Shown: piece after piece, positions 41,031 through 48,895 of the stretch
Layout of the letters: every line of letters begins with the position of its first letter
Position numbering within the stretch: the stretch's first letter is position 1
NCBI GenBank assembly: GCA_020024285.1
Contig: JAHHTZ010000001.1
Span: 310,001 to 374,000, forward strand
DNA: 64,000 bases
Source of the DNA: Oscillospiraceae bacterium
GTDB taxonomy: Bacteria; Bacillota; Clostridia; Oscillospirales; Ruminococcaceae
Direction: 5' to 3'
Notes under the pieces: model-generated
Told to the model about the DNA's origin: nothing
Databases searched by the model: none
The model's input: only the letters and a program-made list of their open reading frames with translations
Translations under genes and position numbers: made by a program

Positions 41031-41330
41031 CTATTTGGTTTGGGTATCGTCTGCGTTTTCGGCAAACCGCGCAAGCCACTCCTCCTGCACACCCTTGCTC
41101 TCATCCATGATGCACTGGTAGATGGCGGTTACTGCATGGCGATATTCCTCCCCGCACAGACCCGATACCTTCTTGAGCACCTCTTGCTCGCGCTTGGGGT
41201 GATAGATCGGCAGATCGTGCTGCTGCTTGTAGGCTGCCACCTCCTTGGTGATCTCCATACGCTTTACGAGGAGCGGGGTGAGCTCCCGGTCGAGTGTGTC
41301 GATTTTTTCCCGAATTTCCTCTAAATTCAC
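41031..41330 (-). CDS. Chorismate mutase (AroQ type, stand-alone)
   Basis: Converts chorismate to prephenate for phenylalanine and tyrosine synthesis. 99 residues forming the three-helix AroQ fold: LEEIREKIDTLDRELTPLLVKRMEITKEVAAYK (arginine and lysine substrate contacts), then HPKREQEVLKKV and a last helix. GTG 41330 with GGAGGG six bases upstream. No other shikimate gene is adjacent. Confidence 0.93.
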   Translation of the reverse strand: MNLEEIREKIDTLDRELTPLLVKRMEITKEVAAYKQQHDLPIYHPKREQEVLKKVSGLCGEEYRHAVTAIYQCIMDESKGVQEEWLARFAENADDTQTK

Positions 41331-41466
41331 TGTGATCCCTCCGTTTTTTTGGTGTCCGGGTCAGAACCCGTCGAATCGGCATCCTTTTTTTGCACGGTGC
41401 GTTGGGCGGTTTTTTGTCCTTCTGCGACATTTCCTGCCGTTTTCCTGCACCATACTACGATTCTTA

Positions 41467-41495
41467 CTATAACGTGCGCCTTTTCTTTCGTCAAT
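41467..41495 (-). promoter_or_regulatory. Promoter of chorismate mutase
   Basis: Minus strand: TTGACG, 17 bases, TATAGT. It gives a leader of about 130 bases; I found no riboswitch or terminator there. The intergenic stretch 41331-41660 otherwise holds only the opposing promoter region of the gene at 41661. Confidence 0.65.
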
Positions 41496-41660
41496 CTGTT
41501 TTTTGCTGTTCGGGCGGTGTTTGTCCCATTTCTTCCCATAATCGCTGCGATCCGACAAAAGATATTCTTTTTCGCAACAAATTTCTTGTTTTTTCTCCCC
41601 TGTTCCGTGTTATTCTATATGCAGAAAAGAATTTTCGACACACTAAAGGAGGCATTCACT

Positions 41661-41942
41661 ATGAAAAAGGACAAATCAATGAATACTATTTTATTTTATG
41701 ACGCATATTTGGAGTTTTTGGATCGTGTGTCCTGTTTGCTTTCTCATTTTCGTCTCAGATCCTGCTGCTGGAACCATGGGAGCGTTTGCTTTTACCATTT
41801 CGGAAGCGGGAGCCGCTTCTGGATCTCCGTGGAACAGCTTCCCTATATCAACGAAGTAACAGACGAATGGATGGAGAACTATCTCCCCGGTGAAGTTTAC
41901 CGGGTAAGCGTTGAGGAGGACGGGCGCGTTTTTGACCAATAG
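41661..41942 (+). CDS. Small hypothetical protein (93 aa)
   Basis: ATG 41661 with AAAGGAGG upstream. Cysteine-containing N-terminal half (DRVSCLL, RSCCWNHGSVCF) and an acidic C-terminal half; no signal peptide, no recognised family. Separated from the following membrane gene by 77 bases. Confidence 0.65.
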   Translation: MKKDKSMNTILFYDAYLEFLDRVSCLLSHFRLRSCCWNHGSVCFYHFGSGSRFWISVEQLPYINEVTDEWMENYLPGEVYRVSVEEDGRVFDQ

Positions 41943-42019
41943 CCCTTTCCTTTTGGGATGGTTTGTGATATGATGGGTTTTCATAAGATACTTTTGATTT
42001 TCACAGGAGGAATCCCATC

Positions 42020-42649
42020 ATGTCCAAGTGGCAAAAAGAAAAAGAAGAGGAATGGGCAGCGCAGACGGCGGTCTTTCACCGGATCTTGATGAAAAAATCC
42101 ATCCTTCCGCTGGGTGTTTTGATCGTCAGCATCCTCATTCTTGCTGTATTCCGAACGCTGCTCACCCTGCCCACCATTGCGGCAGCCGCAGCGTTGTATT
42201 TTCTCATCAAACAGCTTGCTCCCGCGTTTTGCAGGAAGGATACGGGGCGCATCCGCGACCTTGCGCGCATCCTCACCTCCCCGCAGGAGATCGAGCAGTT
42301 CGACGCAGAAATGGCCGGCGACCCCGTGGAGGAGATCGAGCTTCTCAGGGAGGACGGACGCCTTTATTTTACCGAACATTACCTTGTGCGGCAGACGGGA
42401 GGAGTGCGCGCGCAGTACCGCGTGTTCCGGCTTGATGAAATCAAATCGAGCCGTGTGTTTGCAAATCCCCGCACCACCATCGTCGGCAGCTCGACAAAGC
42501 CCCACCTCATCGAGTTTTACAGTCAGGACCGCAAAACCATCGGGTTCATCGAAATCAGAGGGCGCGCTGCCTGCGTGGAGTTTGAAGTGGCATATTATAA
42601 ATATCTCCCCAATGCACACTGGAACCTCGGAAAGTACATCTTGAAATAG
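42020..42649 (+). CDS. Hypothetical membrane protein (209 aa)
   Basis: ATG 42020 with AGGAGG upstream. Charged N-terminal helix (residues 1-25), two adjacent hydrophobic helices (about 28-48 and 50-68), then a cytoplasmic domain of about 140 residues resembling a PH-like fold (LYFTEHYLVRQ, YRVFRLDEIKSSRVF, HLIEFYSQD), as in many clostridial membrane proteins with a bPH-type domain. Function unknown. Confidence 0.7.
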   Translation: MSKWQKEKEEEWAAQTAVFHRILMKKSILPLGVLIVSILILAVFRTLLTLPTIAAAAALYFLIKQLAPAFCRKDTGRIRDLARILTSPQEIEQFDAEMAGDPVEEIELLREDGRLYFTEHYLVRQTGGVRAQYRVFRLDEIKSSRVFANPRTTIVGSSTKPHLIEFYSQDRKTIGFIEIRGRAACVEFEVAYYKYLPNAHWNLGKYILK

Positions 42650-42650
42650 G

Positions 42651-42692
42651 AAAAAACGATGCCCGGAAATTTTTGTCGGGCATCGTTTTTTT
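42651..42692 (+). terminator. Terminator
   Basis: AAACGATGCCCG and CGGGCATCGTTT pair, followed by a T run. Confidence 0.9.
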
Positions 42693-42815
42693 CTGCTGCG
42701 GCGCAGAAGGCTGCCGCAGCAGGAGGCTGCCGCACCTATTTTGAACGCATCGGGCGGTGCAGGGTTGTTTTTTTCGTTTGGACGGATTATACTGAAGAAA
42801 GATTGGAGGGGTCCT

Positions 42816-43397
42816 ATGATGAAAAAAAGTCCATCCCTATATTGGAAGCTCTTTTCCTCCACCTTTAGCCTGAGCGCCTTTACCTTCGGCGGCGGATTTG
42901 TCATCGTGCCGCTGATGCGCGAGCGCTTCGTCCACCAGTACCGCTGGCTTGAGGAGGAAGAAATGCTTGATTTGATCGCAATTTCCCAGTCCTCCCCCGG
43001 TCCGATTGCCGTCAATGCCTCCATCCTTGTCGGCTACCGGATCGCCGGAGTGCCCGGCGCACTGATCTCCGTCCTCGGAACGGTGCTGCCGCCGCTCATT
43101 ATCCTGTCCGTGATCTCCTTCTTTTACGATGCGTTTCGCTCCAACGTCTATGTGTCCCTCGTGATGAAGGGGATGCAGGCGGGCGTTGCCGCCGTCATTG
43201 CGGACGTCGTGATCTCGATGGGAAAGGGCATCGTTTCGCTGCGGCGCGCCCTGCCGATCCTCGTGATGCTCGGCACCTTTCTTGCGGTATCGCTGCTGCA
43301 TTGCAACGTCATCGTTATCATCCTCATCTGCGGCGTGATCGGTGCCATCGACAGCTGGTTTCGGCACAAGGCAGAAAGCGAGCGTGGCGCACGATGA
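42816..43397 (+). CDS. Chromate transporter family protein, first half
   Basis: 193 residues of the CHR family (short-chain form, one domain). SLSAFTFGGGFVIVPLMRERFV near the N-terminus and AISQSSPGPIAVNASILVGYRIAGVPGAL are the family signatures, with about six membrane helices. ATG 42816 with GGAGGGG upstream. Its stop overlaps the start of the second half (ATGA), so the two form a heterodimeric transporter as in other Firmicutes. The true substrate in this organism may be another oxyanion. Confidence 0.9.
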   Translation: MMKKSPSLYWKLFSSTFSLSAFTFGGGFVIVPLMRERFVHQYRWLEEEEMLDLIAISQSSPGPIAVNASILVGYRIAGVPGALISVLGTVLPPLIILSVISFFYDAFRSNVYVSLVMKGMQAGVAAVIADVVISMGKGIVSLRRALPILVMLGTFLAVSLLHCNVIVIILICGVIGAIDSWFRHKAESERGAR

Positions 43398-43960
43398 TCT
43401 ACTTGCAGCTTTTTCTCAGCTTCTTTCAGATCGGTCTGTTCAGCATCGGCGGCGGATACGCTGCCATGCCGCTCATTGAGCATCAGGTGGTGGATCTGCA
43501 CGGGTGGCTGACGCTCAGTGAATTCACCGATATCATCACCATTTCACAGATGACGCCGGGACCCATCGCCATCAACTCCGCGAGCTTTGTCGGCATCCGT
43601 GTGGCGGGCATTCCCGGTGCCGTGATCGCGACGATGGGGTGCGTGGTGCCCTCGTGCATCATCGTCCTGATCCTTGCGTGGGTCTACTATGCCTACCGGA
43701 ACATGTCGGTCATTCAGGGTGTGCTCTTCGGGCTGCGCCCTGCGGTGGTTGCGATGATCGCCTCTGCCGGTCTTTCCATCCTGACAATGGCGTTCTGGGG
43801 CTCGGAACAGATTGCCATGTCATCGACGGACGGTGTCGCAGTCGTCATCTTTGCAGTCTCCCTGTTCATCCTCCAGAAGTTTCAGTGCAACCCGATCTGG
43901 GTGATGGTGGGTGCAGGTGCTGCGGGACTTGTGCTCTATCAGGTTTTGCCGATGGGATAA
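43394..43960 (+). CDS. Chromate transporter family protein, second half
   Basis: 188 residues with the same fold and motifs as the preceding gene: FFQIGLFSIGGGYAAMPLIEHQVV and TISQMTPGPIAINSASFVGIRVAGIPGAV. Translation is probably coupled to the first gene through the 4-base overlap. Together they equal one long two-domain ChrA. Confidence 0.9.
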   Translation: MIYLQLFLSFFQIGLFSIGGGYAAMPLIEHQVVDLHGWLTLSEFTDIITISQMTPGPIAINSASFVGIRVAGIPGAVIATMGCVVPSCIIVLILAWVYYAYRNMSVIQGVLFGLRPAVVAMIASAGLSILTMAFWGSEQIAMSSTDGVAVVIFAVSLFILQKFQCNPIWVMVGAGAAGLVLYQVLPMG

Positions 43961-43961
43961 T

Positions 43962-43994
43962 AAAAACCCCCGATTTTCTAATCGGGGGTTTTTT
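43962..43994. terminator. Bidirectional terminator
   Basis: AAACCCCCGAT and ATCGGGGGTTT with short loop, between convergent chrA and yebC. Confidence 0.9.
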
Positions 43995-44003
43995 GCTGCG
44001 GGA

Positions 44004-44753
44004 TTATTCTTCGTCCTCCGGAGCTTCCCAGTTGTGGTAAACCTCCTGAACGTCGTCGTTGTCGTCGAGCAGGTCGAGGAGCTTCTGCATTTTCTCCTGC
44101 ATCTCTGCATCTTCGATGGCGGTATAGGTGGAGGGGACCTTCTGGATGTCTGCCTCCACGAAGGAATAGCCCTTGGCTTCCAGTGCTTCACGAACGGCAC
44201 GGAACTCCACCGGATCGCTGCTTGCAGATACTTCTACCACGTCGCCGCTGATTTCGAAGTCCTCTGCGCCTGCCTCCATGCAGTCCTCCATCAGCTGATC
44301 CTCGGTGTACTGCCCGTCCTCGTTGTCGATGACGATAACACCCTTTTCAGAGAAAAGGTAGGACACACAGCCGGTCTGTCCGAGGTTGCCGCCGCATTTG
44401 TCGAAATAGTGGCGCAGGTCGCCTGCGGTACGGTTTTTGTTGTCGGTCAGCGCTTCTACGATAACTGCAACGCCGCAAGGACCGTAGCCCTCATATACCA
44501 TATCAACATAGGTGTTTTTATCGCCGTCACCAGCCGCTTTTTTGATGATGCGGTCGATGTTGTCGTTTGGCACGTTGTTGGATTTTGCTTTCGCGATCAG
44601 GTCGCGCAGCTTGCCGTTGCTGGCAGGATCTGCACCGCCTTCGCGAACTGCCACGCTGATTTCACGACCGATTTTTGTGAAGATTTTGCCCTTCTGAGCG
44701 TCCGTTTTTTCTTTTTTGCGTTTAATATTGTTCCATTTGGAATGTCCTGACAC
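44004..44753 (-). CDS. YebC/PmpR-family protein
   Basis: 249 residues. Conserved start SGHSKWNNIKRKKEKTDAQKGKIFTKIGREI, the acidic middle including DMVYEGYGPCGVAVIVEALTDNKNRT, and the C-terminal ferredoxin-like domain. The family binds DNA and regulates transcription in some species; recent work links it to ribosomal translation of difficult sequences. GTG 44753 with a weak AGGGCTGG site; own promoter at 44790-44818. Confidence 0.95.
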   Translation of the reverse strand: MSGHSKWNNIKRKKEKTDAQKGKIFTKIGREISVAVREGGADPASNGKLRDLIAKAKSNNVPNDNIDRIIKKAAGDGDKNTYVDMVYEGYGPCGVAVIVEALTDNKNRTAGDLRHYFDKCGGNLGQTGCVSYLFSEKGVIVIDNEDGQYTEDQLMEDCMEAGAEDFEISGDVVEVSASSDPVEFRAVREALEAKGYSFVEADIQKVPSTYTAIEDAEMQEKMQKLLDLLDDNDDVQEVYHNWEAPEDEE

Positions 44754-44789
44754 GAAATACCAGCCCTTTCATACGCAATAACTTTCTTT

Positions 44790-44818
44790 ATTCTATCACA
44801 GATCGATTTGATAGGCAA
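44790..44818 (-). promoter_or_regulatory. Promoter of the yebC-type gene
   Basis: Minus strand: TTGCCT, 17 bases, TAGAAT. Confidence 0.55.
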
Positions 44819-44925
44819 GGCTTTTGCCGTATTTTGCCCCCGTGTGCAGGCAAAAGATGAGCTTTTGTGCTTTTTTAGTCATCCTTGACCTTATGCGAGC
44901 AAAAGATTGGCTACTTTTGCCATTG
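44815..44925. repeat. Cluster of CTTTTGC/GCAAAAG half-sites
   Basis: In about 110 bases there are six copies or near-copies of CTTTTGC or its complement: GCTTTTGCC, TTTTGCC, GGCAAAAGAT, GCTTTTGTGC, AGCAAAAGAT and CTTTTGCC. Several are arranged as inverted pairs. The stretch lies between the yebC promoter and the alcohol dehydrogenase leader and is otherwise non-coding. Confidence 0.6.
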
Positions 44926-45034
44926 TTTTCGACAAATCGATTTGTTATGATATTAACGAAGTCTATGGGCAGTCAAAATCAGCAGAACAAATTTGGGATG
45001 GTTTGTACAGTCTGATTTTTATTTTTGTCCCTAT

Positions 45035-45052
45035 TTGTTAAATTATTATCAA
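45035..45052. promoter_or_regulatory. Rex-like operator upstream of the alcohol dehydrogenase
   Basis: TTGTTAA-ATTA-TTATCAA matches the clostridial Rex consensus TTGTTAA-nnnn-TTAACAA with one mismatch, 24 bases before the start codon. It would couple expression to NADH/NAD+ ratio. Confidence 0.5.
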
Positions 45053-45075
45053 TATATTTTACGGAGGTAGCAGCT

Positions 45076-46266
45076 ATGTCACGTTTTACATTACCAAGAG
45101 ATCTTTATCACGGTGCAGGCTCTTTGGAGGAGCTGAAAAATCTCAAAGGAAAGAGAGCCATCCTCGTTTTGGGCGGCGGCTCGATGAAACGCTTCGGCTT
45201 TGTTGACCGTGCTGTTTCCTATCTGAAAGAAGCAGGTATGGAAGTGCAGCTTTTCGAAAACGTAGAGCCGGACCCAAGTGTTGACACCGTTCTCAAGGGT
45301 GCTGAGGCTATGAGAGCATTTGAGCCGGACTGGATCATCGCTATGGGCGGCGGCTCCCCAATCGATGCTGCAAAAGCAATGTGGGCATTCTATGAGTATC
45401 CGCAGATCACCTTCGAGGATCTGATCGTTCCGTTTAACTTCCCGACCCTGCGTCAGAAAGCAAAATTCTGTGCGATCCCTTCCACCTCCGGTACTGCAAC
45501 CGAAGTGACCGCATTCAGCGTCATCACCGACTATAAAAAAGGCATCAAATATCCGCTGGCTGACTTCAACATCACCCCGGATATCGCCATCATCGACCCG
45601 GATCTTGCAGAAACCATGCCTGCAAAGCTCACCGCTCACACCGGTATGGACGCAATGACCCACGCAATCGAGGCTTATGTTTCCACCCTGCACTGCGACT
45701 ACACCGATCCTCTTGCGCTGCATGCCATCAAGATGATCCACGAATTCCTCAAAAATTCCTACGACGGCGACAAAGATGCCCGCGCTCGCATGCACAACGC
45801 ACAGTGTCTTGCAGGTATGGCATTCTCCAATGCGCTGCTGGGTATCGTACATTCTATGGCTCATAAAACAGGTGCTGCATATTCCGGCGGTCACATCGTT
45901 CACGGCTGTGCAAATGCAATGTACCTGCCAAAGGTCATCAAATTTAACTCCAAAAATCCGGAGGCTGCTTCCCGCTATGCAGACATCGCCCGCTTCCTCC
46001 ACCTCGAAGGCACCACCGATACCGAGCTTGTAGATGCCCTCATTGCAGAGCTCAAGGCGATGAACGTTTCCCTCAACATTCCTTCCTGCATCAAGGATTA
46101 TGAAGGCGGCATCATCGACGAAGCAGAGTTCAACAGCAAACTTTCTGCGGTTGCAGAGCTTGCAATCGGAGACGCATGCACCGGCTCCAACCCAAGAATC
46201 CCAACCCAGGAAGAAATGGAAAAACTCCTCAAAGCCTGCTTCTACGATCTCGAAATTGACTTCTAA
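45076..46266 (+). CDS. Iron-containing alcohol dehydrogenase
   Basis: 396-residue type III alcohol dehydrogenase (butanol/1,3-propanediol/lactaldehyde reductase group). The NAD(P) site is AMGGGSPIDAAKAMWA (about residues 95-110), followed by IPSTSGTATEVTAFSVI and the metal-binding stretch GMDAMTHAIEAYVS plus HSMAHKTGAAYSGGHIVHG, which supply the Asp and three His ligands. ATG 45076 with CGGAGG upstream. Probably an NADH-consuming fermentation enzyme; codon use looks typical of a highly expressed gene. Exact substrate unknown. Confidence 0.95.
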   Translation: MSRFTLPRDLYHGAGSLEELKNLKGKRAILVLGGGSMKRFGFVDRAVSYLKEAGMEVQLFENVEPDPSVDTVLKGAEAMRAFEPDWIIAMGGGSPIDAAKAMWAFYEYPQITFEDLIVPFNFPTLRQKAKFCAIPSTSGTATEVTAFSVITDYKKGIKYPLADFNITPDIAIIDPDLAETMPAKLTAHTGMDAMTHAIEAYVSTLHCDYTDPLALHAIKMIHEFLKNSYDGDKDARARMHNAQCLAGMAFSNALLGIVHSMAHKTGAAYSGGHIVHGCANAMYLPKVIKFNSKNPEAASRYADIARFLHLEGTTDTELVDALIAELKAMNVSLNIPSCIKDYEGGIIDEAEFNSKLSAVAELAIGDACTGSNPRIPTQEEMEKLLKACFYDLEIDF

Positions 46267-46322
46267 GATACATCTTCTCCTCTTGTTTTGAAGGGGCAGA
46301 ACACTTCCTATCTGCTCCTTCA

Positions 46323-46367
46323 GGAAGCTCCCGATGCCGCGTGCGGCATCGGGAGCTTCCCTTTTTC
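46323..46367 (+). terminator. Terminator of the alcohol dehydrogenase gene
   Basis: GGAAGCTCCCGATGCCG and CGGCATCGGGAGCTTCC form a perfect stem, followed by TTTTT. Confidence 0.95.
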
Positions 46368-46451
46368 CCGCCACAAAAATTTAATATCTTTTTCCTTGTA
46401 AAACGGGCGCGGTCAGAGTATGATTAAGATATGGTAAGGAGGCTGTAAATT

Positions 46452-47531
46452 ATGATTGAAAAAAGAATTCGCCGCGTTTTGGACGCGATGACCCAGCAGG
46501 GACTCACCCAGATGCTTGTTGCCGATCCCGGTGCAATCTATTATCTGACCGGAAAACACATCGCACCGGGCGAGCGTATGCTTGCACTCTATCTTTCTGC
46601 CGGCGGGAGCCACAAGCTCATCGTCAATAAGCTGTTCCCCATCGAGGAGGACCTTGGCGTGGACCTTGTGTTCTATTCCGATACGGACGAGCCGGTGAAG
46701 CTCCTTGCACAGTTCATCGACCACAACGCACCGATGGGGATCGATAAAACATGGCCTGCCCGCTTCCTCATTCCTCTGATGGAGCTCGGTGCCGGAAGCC
46801 GCTTTGTCAACAGCTCCCCGATCCTCGATGAGATCCGTATGATCAAGGACGCCGAGGAGATTGAAGCCATGCGCGCAGCATCCCGCATCAACGACGCTAC
46901 GATGGGCAGGATGCAGGAGCTTGTAAAACCGGGCATGAGTGAAACCGAGGTTGGCGATGCGCTCGCGAAAATCTACCTCGAGCTGGGCGCAAACGGCGGC
47001 TACTCCTTCGATCCGATCGTTGCCTACGGCGCAAACGCTGCCGATCCGCACCATTCCAACGCAGAGGATGCCATCGCAAAAGAGGGGGACGGCGTCATCA
47101 TCGATATGGGCTGCATCCACAATTCCTACTGCTCCGACATGACGCGCACGCTCTTTCTCGGAGAGCCGACCGAACATCAGAAGGAAATCTACAACATCGT
47201 GCTCGGTGCAAACCTCGCCGGCATTGCCGCAGTAAAACCGGGTGTACGCTTTTGTGACGTGGACAAAGCCTGCCGCGACTACATCACCGAGCGCGGCTAT
47301 GGCGAACAGTTCCTGCACCGCACGGGTCACTCCATCGGCTTGGAATGCCACGAAGCAGGCGACGTTTCCTCCATCAACACCACTGTCCTCAAGCCGGGCA
47401 TGATCTTCTCCATCGAGCCGGGTGTCTACCTTGCCGGTGATGTGGGCGTTCGCATCGAGGACCTTGTGCTTGTGACCGAGGACGGCTGCGAGGTGCTCAA
47501 CCACTTCCCGAAGGAGCTCAAATTCAAATAA
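46452..47531 (+). CDS. M24-family Xaa-Pro peptidase
   Basis: 359-residue metallopeptidase of the pita-bread fold (aminopeptidase P/prolidase), cleaving N-terminal residues before proline. Two domains: creatinase N (residues 1-125) and catalytic (130-355) with the dimetal ligands in VIIDMGCIHNSYCSDMTRT (Asp and Asp), HRTGHSIGLECHE (His), IFSIEPGVY (Glu) and RIEDLVLVTEDG (Glu). ATG 46452 with AAGGAGG upstream. Monocistronic. Confidence 0.94.
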   Translation: MIEKRIRRVLDAMTQQGLTQMLVADPGAIYYLTGKHIAPGERMLALYLSAGGSHKLIVNKLFPIEEDLGVDLVFYSDTDEPVKLLAQFIDHNAPMGIDKTWPARFLIPLMELGAGSRFVNSSPILDEIRMIKDAEEIEAMRAASRINDATMGRMQELVKPGMSETEVGDALAKIYLELGANGGYSFDPIVAYGANAADPHHSNAEDAIAKEGDGVIIDMGCIHNSYCSDMTRTLFLGEPTEHQKEIYNIVLGANLAGIAAVKPGVRFCDVDKACRDYITERGYGEQFLHRTGHSIGLECHEAGDVSSINTTVLKPGMIFSIEPGVYLAGDVGVRIEDLVLVTEDGCEVLNHFPKELKFK

Positions 47532-47554
47532 TCTTCCCACGTGCGGGAATCCGC

Positions 47555-47591
47555 AAAAAACGGGCGATACCGAATCGGTATCGCCCGTTTT
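47555..47591. terminator. Bidirectional terminator between the peptidase and purD
   Basis: AAAACGGGCGATACC and GGTATCGCCCGTTTT form a perfect stem. Confidence 0.95.
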
Positions 47592-47607
47592 GCAGTTCTT
47601 TTTAGAT

Positions 47608-48876
47608 TTAGAAGCATTTTGCGCCGATGTCTCTGCGGTAAAACGCATCGTCAAAGGTGATGTGCTCTACGGCACCGTATGCCTTGTCGAGTGCTTCGCG
47701 CAGGTCGCTGCCCCGTGCTGTAACACCCAGCACACGTCCACCGTTTGTGAGGTATGCGCCGTTTTCGAGCTTTGTTCCTGCGTGGTAGACGCTGACACCC
47801 TCGTACTGTCCGTTTTCGTCGAGTCCTTCGATGGTGCAGCCCTTTTTGTAGGCTTTCGGATAGCCGCCGCTTGCAAGGATGACGCAGGCGGATGCTCCGT
47901 CACGGAAGGAGATCGGGCAGTGTGCCAGCTCGTGGTTCCAGATGGCATCCATGATGTCCACAAGGTCGCTGTCGAGCAGCTCCATCACGACCTGTGTTTC
48001 CGGATCACCGAAGCGGCAGTTGTATTCGATGACATACGGTCCCTTCGGTGTGAGCATCAGCCCGAAGTAGAGGCATCCTGTAAACGGACGTCCCAGCTCG
48101 TTCATGGCACGGATGGTGGGCAGGAAAATTGTTTCCATGCACTGCTGTGCCACTTTCTTGGTGTAGAAGGGGTTCGGTGCTACCGTACCCATGCCGCCGG
48201 TGTTGAGTCCCTTGTCGCCGTCCAGTGCGCGCTTGTGGTCCATCGAGGACACCATCGGAACAACGCAGGTTCCGTCCACAAAGGCGAGCACCGAAACTTC
48301 GGGACCTGTGAGGAATTCTTCGATGACGATTTGGCTCCCGCTCTCTCCGAACACCTTGTCCTCCATGATCTCATGGATTCCCGCCTTGGCTTCTTCGAGA
48401 TTTGCAGCGATGATAACGCCCTTGCCCAGTGCCAGACCGTCCGCCTTGATGACGATTGGGAATGTTGTCTGCTCCTGCACATAGTCCATCGCCTTGTGCG
48501 GATCGGTGAATACCTCGTAGGCAGCTGTCGGGATGTGAAACTGCTTCATCATGTTTTTGGAAAAGACCTTGCTGCTCTCGATCTCAGCGGCGAGCTTTTT
48601 GGGACCGAAGGTTTTGATGCCTGCCTCATTGAGCGCATCCACCATGCCTGCTGCCAGCGGATCGTCGGGGGTCACGAACACCCAGTCCATCTTTTCTTCC
48701 TTGGCATAGCGCACCACGCCTTCTACGTCGAGGGCGTTGATGGGAACGCAGGTGGCATCCGCTGCGATGCCCCCGTTGCCGGGGCAGCAGAAGATCTGCG
48801 GCTTGTGACGGCTTTCCTTGAGCTTGCGGATGATGGCGTGCTCTCTGCCGCCGGAACCGATCACTAAAATTTTCAT
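47608..48876 (-). CDS. purD: Phosphoribosylamine-glycine ligase (GAR synthetase)
   Basis: ATP-grasp enzyme joining glycine to phosphoribosylamine, purine step 2. 422 residues. N-terminal MKILVIGSGGREHAI, then the ATP-grasp core with PIVIKADGLALGKGV, GPEVSVLAFVDG, and YNCRFGDPETQVVM. Last gene of the purine operon purE-F-M-N-O-H'-D. Confidence 0.97.
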   Translation of the reverse strand: MKILVIGSGGREHAIIRKLKESRHKPQIFCCPGNGGIAADATCVPINALDVEGVVRYAKEEKMDWVFVTPDDPLAAGMVDALNEAGIKTFGPKKLAAEIESSKVFSKNMMKQFHIPTAAYEVFTDPHKAMDYVQEQTTFPIVIKADGLALGKGVIIAANLEEAKAGIHEIMEDKVFGESGSQIVIEEFLTGPEVSVLAFVDGTCVVPMVSSMDHKRALDGDKGLNTGGMGTVAPNPFYTKKVAQQCMETIFLPTIRAMNELGRPFTGCLYFGLMLTPKGPYVIEYNCRFGDPETQVVMELLDSDLVDIMDAIWNHELAHCPISFRDGASACVILASGGYPKAYKKGCTIEGLDENGQYEGVSVYHAGTKLENGAYLTNGGRVLGVTARGSDLREALDKAYGAVEHITFDDAFYRRDIGAKCF

Positions 48877-48895
48877 CGTTGTTTCCTCCCGTCGC

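Noticed and set aside
41327..41539. Minus-strand frame ending on the chorismate mutase start (GTGA overlap)
   Set aside because: The part downstream of the promoter has no start codon with a ribosome site, and the translation is low-complexity basic sequence.
44754..45075. A gene in the gap between yebC and the alcohol dehydrogenase
   Set aside because: A 63-codon frame exists there, but it has no ribosome site; the region looks regulatory.
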